A DNA stretch of 64,000 bases from the NCBI GenBank assembly GCA_030063045.1, contig JAQSEB010000045.1, forward strand, positions 682,001 through 746,000, written 5' to 3'. The stretch comes from Pratylenchus scribneri (lineage: Eukaryota > Nematoda > Chromadorea > Rhabditida > Pratylenchidae). Below, one piece after another: positions 37,271-49,115 of this stretch. The position numbers and the translations under genes were made by a program. The stretch's first letter is position 1. Each line of letters begins with the position of its first letter. The notes below the pieces were generated by a model. The model was not told the DNA's origin. It ran no database searches and saw nothing but the letters and a program-made list of their open reading frames with translations.

Positions 37271-39640
37271 GGATACAGCAGAGACAGTAAATATTCTTTT
37301 AATATCCCATGTGGAATTATTTTTCAACCCCTCAAAAATTGGGAATATTTGGGTCAAACTTCTTAATTTGTGGACATTTTTCAACGAATTATTAGCGGAT
37401 GGCATCAGCTAACGGTGTTGTATACGTATATCGTATACCACTTCCTCATTATCAAATGCAAAAATATCGACCACCTAGACATTAATATAGATCTTTTTTG
37501 ATATTTTTAAAATATTTATTTATTTTGGATCCGGGTTTTTTTCCTTTTAATTTAGAATTTCCATAATAATCAATTTATTTATTATTCTTTGTCCTAAAAC
37601 AAATTTATGGGTTGTAGATTTCATTTTTAGGGTATTTTTTTTCAATTTATTTTTATTTTTTCATTTATACATATTTTTTTCAATCAAGAAAATTTTTTAT
37701 TTATTTAAAATAATTTTTTTAATTTTTGAATATCTAAAATGCATTAAAATAGCTAATAGCCCCAATTCTTGGATTATCCATTGTCATATAGATCAACCAA
37801 AAAATTTAAGTTTTTGTTGCGGATAAAGCAAAAAAAAAGAAAGGAGGAGACAAATACAATCTCTATAATTTATTTCCGAGTTCATTTTTATCGCATTTCA
37901 ATTAAAAAAATAAATAGCTTAATCCATTAATTCTATTTCAAACAATAAAGAAATTAATTTTAAAAACTAAGAGAAAATATAATATTAATTATCCCAAAAT
38001 TTAACAAAAATTAATGATTAGAAGAATATTTTATATTTAAAATAACAAAATTTTCTTGAAATTTCATGCATAAATTGTTAAAGGTGCAATGGAACAAAGA
38101 GAATATTATTTTTAGAATTTTGGAATAATTATTTAACCCATAAACTATTTCGCAATAAAAATTCATAAAATAAACCATTTTTTTTATTTTTCTAATAAGA
38201 AACGATGCAGAAAATGAAGCTCAATATTTTTTCAAATTTTTTTCACGAAAATTTTTAATCCCATAAATATTTTGGATTAAAAATTTATTAAATTTCATTG
38301 AAAAATTGAATTTAAAAATATGGCTGCAGAAAAGAAGGACAAATTAAAAAATATTAAATAATTAAAATAGAACCTTTACATCCGGAGTGGGTTCATAAGA
38401 ACGTAGTTAAATTACTATGGTAAAATGACCTGGTTATTTGACCAAGGGCAAATGACCTGGTTAAATGACCTAAATTCCGTTCATAAGAAAATTTTAAAAG
38501 TTACTATGAGGTAATGGTAAACCATAATCTTATGAACTGGGTACCAGGTAACTCTCAACTTTTGAGGGAAAATGAAAAAAAATTTGTCATATTTTGGCCA
38601 AAAATGGGTTCCGCATTAAAATTCTAGCATATTCGGACTCAGCTCATCGAGCTCTATCGAATGAGGTATAGCTCGACCGAATCAGTGCTATTTTCTGCTA
38701 TTTTCTTCCCAGGCTTTATAAAAAATTCAGAACAAAAAATTTTTAAAAAAATTTTATATCAATCGATAGAGGAATGTCAATTCTATAATCTAGAGTTATT
38801 TTCAAATTTTTTGGATGACTAAATAATGATTTATGCCGTTTCAAAGATGATATTACCTGTAAAAAAGACCTTTTTTACCTACCTTTTTATTTTTAATTTT
38901 TACAAAACAATGGATGGAAGAAAAAATACAAAATTTATATGGTTGGATAGAGGAGACTTCAATCTACAAGGAAAAAATTATTGTATATTTTGAAATTAAA
39001 TTCCCAGGCTTTTTATATGGCCCTAAAGTTGATGGTAAATTTTTTTACCATGCTAGGGGGGCATGGTAGCATTTTTACCATGAACTCGTGGTTATTTAAC
39101 CACGTGGTTACGTTCTTATGAACCGGGGTAGGTTTTTACCATGACCTCATGGTTAATTGACCTGGTCATTTAACCAGGAACCGGCGGTTACGTCTTATGA
39201 ACCGGATCACATGGTTATTTAACCATGAGGTCATGGTTAAATAACCATAACCACGTTTTGCAAAAATTTATGAGATACATAAAAAATTAAAATACTAACT
39301 GATGCATTTTGATTTGTCCTGTCAAGAAATTAAAGTTACTTATTTTGTTTATTGTTAGAAATTCCAAATTAATGAACAATTTATTTGAAAAAATTTCTGA
39401 GAAATAAATTTTATTTTTTTGAATTGTTTGAAATATTTTTCGACATAATTCTTGTTTAGTTTATTCCAAAATAAAAGAAAATTTGTTAGAAAAAATTATG
39501 AGTTGCTAAAAAAATATTTAAAAAACATCAAATACTGTTTAAATATGAATATCAAAATTTAAAAAAGGCAATTGAATTGGTTATTATTATTAATACAAGC
39601 TACAGAATTATACAAAGGTATGTGAATAAATATATGATTA
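37271..39640. other. Repeat-bearing intergenic sequence
   Basis: 37730-37930 matches 31375-31560 (GCATTAAAATAGC, TTGTCATATNGATCAACCAA, TTTTTGTTGCGGAT). A compound inverted-repeat element occupies 38381-39265. No gene is supported. Confidence 0.55.
38381..39265. mobile_element. Compound inverted-repeat element
   Basis: The left end has GGTTCATAAGAACGTA; it recurs inversely at 39107-39126 and, one base shorter, at about 39188-39206. Between and beyond are many copies of TGACCTGGTTAAATGACC and CATGGTTATTTAACCATG in both orientations, so each arm can fold on itself. It looks like a MITE whose right end was duplicated. No target duplication is clear. Confidence 0.7.
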
Positions 39641-40720
39641 TTATCAGAAAAATCTTTTTGATAATGCAGCAAACAAAGTTATTTTAAATAATTTTTCCAA
39701 TTAATTTTTGCATCTCATTAATTATTTTATATAATTTGGAATTTAAGTTTTAATTTTTTTTGAATTTTTACAAAAATGTGAATAAATACCAGATCAAAAT
39801 TTGAATAAAAAATAAATTAAAAAAATTAAAATAATGATAAAAATTCAAAATAATGATAAAAATTCAAGAACATTTAGCTGATAATGTGCAAATAAAATTA
39901 CTAAAAAATTTTTTCAAAATAATTTTTGCAACTCATAAATTATTTTATATAATTTGGAATTAAATTCTAATTTTTTGCTGAATTTTTAAAAAATGTGAAG
40001 AATATCACCTGGCCGAAACTAGATTAAAAAATTATAAAATTTAAAAATCTTCACAAAAAAATGTTATAAATTTATTTCTGCCAAAATTTTTATTAGACCC
40101 AAATTTAGTAAATTTAATTAAATTTTTTAACGATTTATAATAATAATTTGACCAGAAATATTTTTAAATTTATATTAATAGAAATAAATTTATAGAAATA
40201 AAAATTTAAAAAAATTCCAAAATCCAATAAAAAATGGATTTTATTGGTACAATTTTCTACAGAACACCAAAAAATTAGGACATGAACGATGGAACAACAA
40301 AACATAAACCATCATCATGCCCACCATCAACCTATATTCACTTGGCCAAATGCCACATTTGGTGAAAGAAAAAAATAAAGAAATATAAACTTATTTGATA
40401 TTGCAGGACAAAGTTATTAAAATTAATTTTTGCATCTCATAAATTATTTTATATACTTTGGAATTTAAGTTCTAATTTTTTGCTGAATTTTTACAAAATG
40501 CTCCAAAAGATCCAGACAAAATTTGAATAAAAAATTAAATTAAAAAATTTAAAAAATAATGATAAAAATTAAAATAATATATTATATATATATATATTTG
40601 ATAATAAAGTAAAAAAAATTTATAAAAAAATATTTTAAATAATTTTTAGAAAAAAATTTTTGATCTAATTTGTGCATCACATAAATTATTTTTTACATTT
40701 AAAATAAATTATTTTTAATG
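39640..40720. repeat. Family B tandem units
   Basis: Four to five diverged units (near 39700, 39920, 40430 and 40670) with TTGCATCTCATAAATTATTT and TTTTTGCTGAATTTTTAAAA-like motifs. Confidence 0.7.
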
Positions 40721-40916
40721 GCTTTCAAAATTAATCTTATCGTAATATTAATTAAATAAAGAAATATATTTTAAAATTGAAAAAAAAATTAATTAAACAA
40801 CATCTGAATTTTTTTATGTAAAATCTACAAAAATATTAATTTGGTGAAAAATTAGATTTCTAAAAATTATTTTAAGATGAAATTTAAAAATATTTGTAAA
40901 AAATTTTATTCAGATT

Positions 40917-41505
40917 TTCAGCAGCAGGAATATTTCACTTTGACACCTCCTAGTAAAATTAAACATGGCTTCAACCGTTGGTGTTGGATATAGATATAGC
41001 TAAAAAAATAAGAAAAAATAACATTTCTATTATATTTTTTTTAAATTGAAATTTTTAGTTTTTCGGTCCCGTCTCGTGTTTGCAATCGAATATTTTTCCT
41101 AAATTTTTAGAATTAATATGTAAAATATCAAATAAATAAATTATGGGTTTGATGAAAAATTTTTTCTCTCTAGTATTTTACGACAAAAATTAATTGAAAA
41201 TATTCTTTAAAAAATTCAATTGAATATTTTATTTTGGCAGCTGCCCAGCAACAATTCAACATGGATCAATCTCCGGTGTTGGTCAAACGCTTACCCCTCA
41301 TAAAATCCAACAATATTTAACCACTCCAGCAGCGGGCACGAATTCTGATCAACTTTCCCATATCCAATTTCAAAAGCATCACAAAATATTATTTAGCAAC
41401 AAACACAACAAATTGTGCCTCAGCAACAATATGCCATCGTTTAAGGAAATAGCAGTGGACAATAGTCAATTGTTTCCTCATAATTTTTAAAATTAATATA
41501 AACCA
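40917..41505 (+). pseudogene. Possible decayed Gln-rich exons
   Basis: Two acceptor-like sites (TTTTCAG at about 40915 and TTTTGGCAG at about 41240) precede less AT-rich stretches. The first reads QQEYFTLTPPSKIKHG; the second reads AAQQQFNMDQSPVLVKR in one frame and a longer Gln/His/Asn frame to 41489 in another. The two share an AACATGG...GGTGTTGG motif, as if duplicated. Frames do not join into a gene. It could equally be a diverged family A island. Confidence 0.3.
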
Positions 41506-42254
41506 TCGTAATTCTTAAAATTCAAAATGAAATGATTTAAAGATTACATGAAAATGATTTCAAAGAATTAATTGTATATTAGTTTCCATTTTGGATTTAC
41601 ATTTATTTTTTTTAATTTAATTTATTCTTTTTTTGTATCTTTCATCAAATTTTTTTTTAGAAGAGCCAATGTTACTTAAAAAAATATCTTAAGATTATTA
41701 AAAACCAAATATTATTACTTATTTCCCTTTTCTATTCTTTAAGTTTTAATCATGGAACTCCCGAAACGATTTCCCGATCGAGACGCCTTGTCGATCTCTA
41801 ATTAATTTATAATTTAAAAGTGTATATTTAATGCTTTTTTATAAATAGGGTAAATTTCAATAAAATTTCTCTGTAAAGGAAAACGAGTTTTACATACACA
41901 CTCTCAATGTATTAAAACAAATTATTATTTTGTTTATTTATTATTGCATTATTCTTATTTTTTAGCGAAAAACTATGTGAGAAAGGTCAAAGAATAAAAA
42001 AGGTTGTATAATATTCAATTATAAATATATCATTTAGTAGAATATAGTGTCTATTTATACGATGTATAATTAAAGAGAGAAATAAAGAGAAAATGTAAAA
42101 TATAAATCTAGAAAACACGGGGAAAAATTCAATATTTCATTTGCCATGAAAGATTAATTTAATTTAATTGAACCAAAAAAAAAATAAAAATTTATGACTT
42201 CCAAATTTCTATCTCTTTCTTTTTTATGGTAAGCAATTAATTTTCCTTCAATTT
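41506..42254. other. Intergenic, 3' flank of the secreted-protein array
   Basis: The last part (about 42050-42190) matches the 3' flank of each of the other array members (about 43010-43110, 46140-46270 and 48900-49030): a TATACGATNTANA motif, TAAATCCAGAAAANANGG, and AATTCAATATTTCATTTG. The duplication unit therefore included the 3' flank. Confidence 0.7.
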
Positions 42255-42740
42255 TCATCCGAATATTCTGGCAAGTCCAAAAAGGAAAAAAATACCAGCA
42301 AACAAATATAGAATTGGCGCAAAAGAGGCGATTGCGACAAAAATTTTACCAAAAACGAGCAGAAAGGCCATACCTATTTATATAAAAAATTTAATTAAAA
42401 AAAATAATTATGTATTTTAAAATTTAATCTAATTTTTATATAAAGAAATAATTTAAAAATATTTTTATATTTTTTCTTACCAATGAATATTATTATTACT
42501 TCTTCTTGCCTTTTTCACTCTTCTATTTTTATTTTTGTACTTTGCTAATGGGTCAAATGGCAATTGCTCTTTCTCATCGACAATTTTAAATGCAATACCA
42601 TTTTTTGCATTAAAAAATTTTTCCAAAATTTTTGTTGGAACTAAGAAATGCAATAAAAATTGTTTTTTTTTTAAATTTCACCCTACCAAGAGCTATGGGT
42701 GCTCAAAATCGAGACTGTGGGGAATAGAGATAGACGTAAT
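42255..42740 (-). pseudogene. 3' remnant of the secreted furin-site family (copy 1)
   Basis: Only the equivalents of exon 4 (down to about 42481) and exon 5 (42255-42373) are present. Exon 4 reads KFFNAKNGIAFKIVDEK and LPFDPLAKYKNKNRRVKK, clearly homologous to copies 2-4. Exons 1-3 are absent from the 500 bp between here and copy 2. In addition, the RVKR codons carry one extra A (five rather than four), so exon 4 ends in the wrong phase for exon 5. Exon 5 itself would still encode a hydrophobic tail ending in Gly. Loss of the signal peptide plus a frameshift make a functional product unlikely. Confidence 0.85.
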
Positions 42741-43214
42741 AAGGTATTTTTTTATTTCCCTCGTGTCAAATAATTTAATCGGATCAATTGGCTACTGTTA
42801 AAAATGGAAAAAAAAAGAAATAATTTATAAAATAATGAGCAAAATTTTTAATAAATTCAAATGAATACGTTTGAGTGAAATTAATTTTAAAATTTATTCT
42901 TTGATAATAAAGGCATTGCAATTCAATTATATTTAAAAATAACATTCAATTAAATATAATCTTTTTTTAAAATTTATTCCCTTTATACGATGTAAATAAA
43001 ATTTATTGATAATATAAAAATATAAATCCAGAAAATATGGAGCCAAATTCAATATTTCATTTGTCATGAATGGTAATTGAATTTAATTGAACCAAAAAAT
43101 GACTTAATTTTAAACTGAAAAAAAATAAATTTTAATTAAAAAATAACAATTCAAAATTTTCATCTCTTTCGTGCATCCTTTCCTTATGGATTAGCAATTA
43201 ATTTTCTTTCAATT

Positions 43215-44564
43215 TCATATGGGTCCAAAACGATTTGCTGCCAAAAAAGCAAAAACAAGAGCAATCGGAATAATAAGTGGCGCAAAAGCGGCGATTGCTG
43301 TGACAATTGGGCCAATAAGAAAAACCGCACCAAGGATGCAAAAACCAAAAGCTATTTTATAGAAAATATAAATCAAATTTTTTTCATTAAAAAATAATTA
43401 ATGAATTTTAAAATTTAATTTTTATGGAAATAATTTAAAAATATTTATATTTTTCCTTACCCATGAATTTTATGAGATCTTCGAATTCATTTTGTCTTTT
43501 CACTCTTCCATATTTATGTCTTTTGAAATTTGCCAAGGGGTCAAATGGCAATTGCATTTTCTCATTGACAATTTTAAAGGCCAATCCATTTTTTACATCA
43601 AAAAGTTTTTCCCAAATTTTTGTTGTAATTATAAAAATTGGATGAGACGAAAATTCTTTTTCAGTGTCATTTTTTCCTAAAATAATTAAATTAAAAATAT
43701 CAAAAAATTAATAAAATTACCTATTAGGACATTTTTCAGCAAAGATTTAAGCCATAATTCATCACCATCATTCGACAAATGACACTCAATTTTTTCCAAC
43801 ATTTTCTTTTCTTCGTTCAACTTTTGAAGAACTTCTTCTCTTTTACTTTTATTTTTGCTTAAGCTCATCATTTTCAAATGATCTTCTTTCTTTTTGATAT
43901 TTTCTAGGGCAATTTTACTGTGAACATTGAACGCATTTGAGTATAAATATTCCTTCAATTGCATTGGAATATCTGTATAAATTTATAAAATATAATTTTA
44001 AATAATTATAATAAAAATAACCATTTTGGATTTTAATTTTTTTCTCTGTATTTTTATTCTCGCATAATAATTTTCCAAGTAAATCTTTCATTGCTATCAA
44101 TTTTACATCCTCAGTAAAATGTTTTGAATCCGAATTATATTTAACAACAATTTCACATATTTTATTGTTGATTAAGCCAATAAATACATCCCATTTAAGT
44201 TCCAAATTACAAGCTGGCAATTCTATATAATTTTATAATATTATTTTTTAGTAAAATTTGAATTTCTTTTTTTTGTATAAATAAATAATTTTATTTTATT
44301 AATAAATAATTTTTGTAAATTAATTAAATTAAAAATAATTCTCATATTATGGATAATCTATAAAAAATTTTTTATATTTCTTTTTAATAATTTGCTCACA
44401 TTTACATTTAATTTTTATGGAATAAAATTAATTAATTTGAATAAATATATATTTTTAAAGAAATTACCATTTGCCGAAAATAATACTTCAGCAGTTCCAT
44501 GGGAAAGTACCAAAATTGATTGTTGAAAAATAAAAACAATGGAAGAAATTAATAATAAAAACAT
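43215..44564 (-). CDS. Secreted or membrane proprotein, furin-site family copy 2, 300 aa
   Basis: Proposed exons from the start: 44564-44468, 44222-44022, 43972-43721, 43676-43461 and 43351-43215; every junction is phase 1 and the total is 301 codons with TGA. Residues 1-24 are a signal peptide (MFLLLISSIVFIFQQSILVL). Next comes a charged helical region with four cysteines conserved across the array (LPACNLE, NKICEI, LLCENKN, KIECHLS) and a conserved TTKIWEKLF-KNGLAFKIVNE-LPFDPLA block. A GRVKRQ furin-like site follows, then a C-terminal tail of about 55 residues with two hydrophobic Ala/Gly-rich segments. I do not recognise the family. I infer entry into the secretory pathway, possible proprotein cleavage, and either membrane anchoring or a released hydrophobic peptide. 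Confidence 0.85.
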
Positions 44565-46499
44565 TTTTAGGTAATTTTTTTTCTTTTATATATTTACCAG
44601 CTTAATAATGGAATTAATAAAAAAATTTTGGGATAAGAATTAAGAAATAAAAAATTTGGACCTTTAGGAAATTTTAATTTTTTTATTTTTTTTTTTTTAA
44701 ATAAAATTCAAACATTTCTGGATGCGCTTATAAAATTTTAATTTAAATTGGATGCATTTTAGTATTTTTAAATTTATTAAATGAAAATGATTTTATGCCG
44801 TCGATTGGTCACTATTTATGGATGGAGAATTTCACCAAAATGATTTGAGTGAAAGGAGATGATGGCCATCATGCATCGATTGATTCCATAGAATTTCGGT
44901 ACTGACAATTGGATTTTGTAAAATTAAATGAAGGAATATGAAAGGACACTCAATTGGATGCCCATTCCAATTCCAACCTGATTACTCTCAGGAATCAAAC
45001 GTACAAAAATGTACGATTGAATTTTGGCACTGACATTTGGATTTTGCATAAATAAATGAAGGAATATGAAAAAGGACACTCAATTGGATGCGCATTCCAA
45101 TAAAATTTTGCCCAAAATCAAAAATAAAAAAAGATTGTTTACGAATAAATGCGTGATTTGGAGGGTTTGAATGGGATGAAGTGTATATGGAATAGGAAAA
45201 ATCGAAAGATTGGTCGTATATTAAATATTGATTTGAGAAAAGAAAGAAAAGAACATTAAAAAAGTGAATTTTAAAATTGTAAAAAATTAATAAAATCAAA
45301 CAAATGAAATTTCCTATTTTAAGAATAAATATTATTGGATTTATTTATAAGAAAATTCGCTTGGCATGGTATCCTTTTCTTATCAGAAAAACCTTAAAAG
45401 CCCTCTAGAATTGGTATTTAAATTTTTTTTAATGAAAAAAAGGCAGTATTCTGAATGCTCATTCCATTCAAATATTTGCTCAAAATCAAAATTTTGAAAA
45501 ATATTTTCGAATAAATGGGTGATTTGGAGTGCGAATGGGAGAATAAAAAGAAAATTGAATTGAAAAATCTAAAGATTAACTAATACATTTTAAAGTTCAG
45601 CCGTGCTTTTTTTTGAATATTCGAATGATTATGAGAAAAGAAATAAAGCACATAAAAATATTAATTTTAAAATACAAAATAAAAAAAAATATTATTAATA
45701 GAAAGGCTTATTCCCTATAGCCTATTCTTATTTTTTGTTGGTGTGTGAAATTAACCTTTTATTAGCAAATCGAGGAATCGAATATGTTGATGAATTCTAT
45801 TGTGCCCTTTCTATTGAATTTTGAATACAAATTCAAATTCAAACTACAAAATTCATTGGATGGAATCTTTGTTCAATTAATAATTCAATTACACATTTTT
45901 TTGATGAATTTTAATATATTTGAATTCTTCATTCCCATAAAGAGAAAAATATTATTTACTTGTTTATATTTTTAATCCCTCATGATTGGTTGGGAATTGA
46001 TAATTTGATGATAGTAAATAATTAACTTAATTCAAAAAAAATGTTGGAATGTTAATATTTGATGAGGCGACAATTCGGATTTAATGGATGAATAAAAATT
46101 ATATTCAGCTAAATTAGTCATTGCTTTAAATTTATAGTCATTTTATTTATAAGATATAAATTAAAATAGACAAATAAAGAAAATATAAAAATATAAATCC
46201 AGAAAAGATGGGAACAAATTCAATATTTCATTTGTGATGAATGATTAATTTAATTTAATTTAACCGGAAAAAAAGATTTAATTTTGAACCGAAAAAAAAT
46301 TTTGAAACAAATTTATTAATTTTGAACCTAAAAAATAAAAATATGATTTAATTGAACCGACAACCAAAAAAAAGATTTAATTTTGAACCGAATAAATATG
46401 AAAAATGATTTAATTTTGAATCGAAAATAATAAAATTTTAATTAAAAAATAATGACTTCAATTCATCTGTTTCCTTTCCTTTGAAATTTCTTTCAATTT
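44565..46499. other. Spacer between array copies 2 and 3, with duplicated upstream blocks
   Basis: Repeated blocks containing GACACTCAATTGGATGC-CATTCCAA and CTGACATTTGGATTTTG-like sequence occur at about 44880-44970, 45010-45130 and, degenerate, 45440-45560. Related blocks precede copies 3 and 4 (about 48080-48340 and 50640-50930). The region 46140-46470 carries the shared 3' flank of copy 3 and a degenerate GATTTAATTTTGAACCGAAA repeat. Confidence 0.65.
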
Positions 46500-47784
46500 T
46501 CATCTGGGTCTTCCAAGTACTTCTACAATTGCATATGCAACCAAAATACCAGCAAGCAAATATAGAACTGGTGCAAAAAGATTGGCGATTGCGGCAAAAA
46601 TAGCAGGCACAAAAAAGAGGAGAAGAAGAACTATTTAGATAAAAAAATAGATCAATTTTTCATTAAAAAGATAAAAATGAATTAAAATTAAATTAAATTT
46701 TAATTTATTTGAAATAATTTAATTATATTTTTCCTTACTACAAATTCCTGTCAATAAACCAATTTCTTGTTGTCTTTTCACTCTTCTATGTTTATGTCTG
46801 CTAGAATGTGCCAATGGATCAAATGGCAAATGCTTTTTCTCATCAGCGATGTTGACAATTTTAAAGGCCAATCCATTTTTTGAATCAAAAAATTTTTCCC
46901 AAATTTTTGTTGTAATTATAAAAAGTGGATGAGTCGAAAATTCCTTTTCGGCGCCATTTTTTCCTAAAATATAATTAAAGTTAAAAATTCTTTTAATAAA
47001 ATAAAACCTCTTAGCACACTATCCAACAATGATTTAAGCCATAATTCATCTCCATTATCCGACAAATGGCACTCAATTTTTTCCATCAATTTCTTTTCTT
47101 CCTTCAACATTTTTTGAATTTCTTCTTTTTTATTTTCGCTTAAGTTCATCATTTTAAAATAATCTTCTTTCTTTTTGAAATTTTCTAGAGCAATTTTACT
47201 TTGAATTTTGAACGCATTTGAGTCCAAATATCCCTTCAATTCCATTCGAATATCTGGATATATTAAATTATGAAAAGTGAAATTAAATTAAGAATAATAA
47301 AAATAACCTTCACGGATTTTAATTTTTTCCTCCGTATTTTTATTTTCACATAAAAATTGCCCAATTAAATGCTTCATTTTAATCAATTTTCCATCCTCAT
47401 TTAAATGTTTTGAATCCAGATTATATTTAAAAATTTCGCATATTTTATTGCTGATCTTGTCCATCAATTGGTCCGATTTAAATTCCAAATTACAAGCTGG
47501 GAGTTCTATAATTTTATAAAATTATTTAATAAGCAATAAATTTTAATTTTTTCCAGTAAATTAAAATAATTTTTATTTTATTTAATTTAAAATTAATTTA
47601 CGATATTTTTAACATTCTATTAATAAATTTTTTAAAAAATATTTTTATAATGGCTGAATAAAATTTGTAATTTTAAATTTTGAATAAAAATACCATCTGC
47701 CGAAACTAGTTCTTTTCTATTGGAATGTACCAAAAGTGATTGTTGAAGGACAAAAAGAATGGAAGTAATTAAAAATAAAAGCAT
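46500..47784 (-). CDS. Secreted or membrane proprotein, furin-site family copy 3, 296 aa
   Basis: Proposed exons: 47784-47694, 47505-47308, 47253-47008, 46963-46739 and 46630-46500; all junctions are phase 1 and the total is 297 codons with TGA. Signal peptide MLLFLITSILFVLQQSLLVH. Cysteines appear in LPACNLE, NKICEI, FLCENKN and KIECHLS. The cleavage motif HRRVKRQQE is followed by two hydrophobic segments and the C-terminus VEVLGRPR. It is closest to copy 2 in the helical region and to remnant copy 1 in the tail (ASFAPILYLFAG there, ANLFAPVLYLLAG here). At the exon 4 donor the spelling GTAGTAAGG offers two GT choices; only the inner one keeps the frame. Confidence 0.87.
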
Positions 47785-49115
47785 TTTTAGCTAATTGACT
47801 TTCTTCTATATAATTTATAATTATTATGATTTAGGGAATTAATTAATTAAAAAATTTGGGATAAAAAGAAATGCTTTTGGCAAATTAAAATTTTAATTTT
47901 CAAATTTTTTTTTTAAATTTTAAATTTTATTTAAATTAGTTATATATATTTTAAATTATGTTTGGTGAAAATAATTTTTAAAAATATATTTATGAATAAA
48001 TGAATAGGTTTTTAAAATGAGTCGATTGGAGGCTATTTATGAGATGGATAAATTATTAAATTAACTAAAATGATGAGGAGGGGGATAATGGCTATGAATC
48101 GATTGATCATTGATTCCATAGAATTTCAGTTTCGGCAATGACATTTGGGTTTTTTTTTGGCTAAATTAAAAGAGAGAAAAGGAAAAAAGGCACTCTATTG
48201 GATGGGCATTCGAATCAAATATTTACCCTAAATCAAAAAAAAAAATGTTTACGAATAAATGGGTGATTTGGGGGTATATGGATGGGAATAAAACCAAAAT
48301 TGAATAGCAAATCCAAAGAATAGTCATACATTTTATCGAATATTTGCTTGATTGGGAGAATGAAAAGAAAAATTCAATAATAAAATCGAGTTTTAAAATT
48401 CTAAAAAATTTAAAAAAAAATTAAAATTTAATTTATGCGAAATTTTACAATAAAAAATAGTAGATCGAAATAAGTTCTAATTTAAAAATATAATTGAAAT
48501 TTAATTTTGTGCCCAATGTACTTGGGGCAATTCAACAATAGACAAAGAAAGGTGTAAACTGCAAATATGGGAAGATTCCACAATGGTGGAAAAATTTTTA
48601 AAATTTAAGTATTTAAATTATTTTTTGAATTCTGTTTTTCAAAATTTTACACTTTTCGAAAATGAAAAAAAACTAAAACATCGAAATTTCGACGCTATCC
48701 CTGTTGGGGCGAACTCTTTTTTCAATTCAAATACACATTTTTAATTTTGATGAATTTTGAAATATTTGAATTTTCCATGCCCACAAAATGGGTACTTTTC
48801 TGTTTTGTTACACCCTATCAAAAATGATGAAAATCACATCTTCAATAGAAAAACAATAGTAATATTCATCTAAATAAATCATTTGTTAAAATTTATAGAC
48901 ATTTTATACGATATAAAATAAAAAAAAGCAAAAAAAGAAAATGTAAAAGAGTCAATCCAGAAAACACGGGGACAAATTCAATATTCCATTTGTCATGAAG
49001 AATTGATTTAATTTGGTTGAATCGAAAAAATAAATTTTAATTAAAAAATAATGACTTTAAAAATTTTCATCTCTTTCCTTTTCTTTACGGTTTGCAATAG
49101 ATTTTCCTTCAATTT
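47785..49115. other. Spacer between array copies 3 and 4
   Basis: Contains the duplicated upstream block (about 48080-48340) and the copy 4 3' flank (about 48900-49030). Nothing else is recognisable. Confidence 0.55.
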
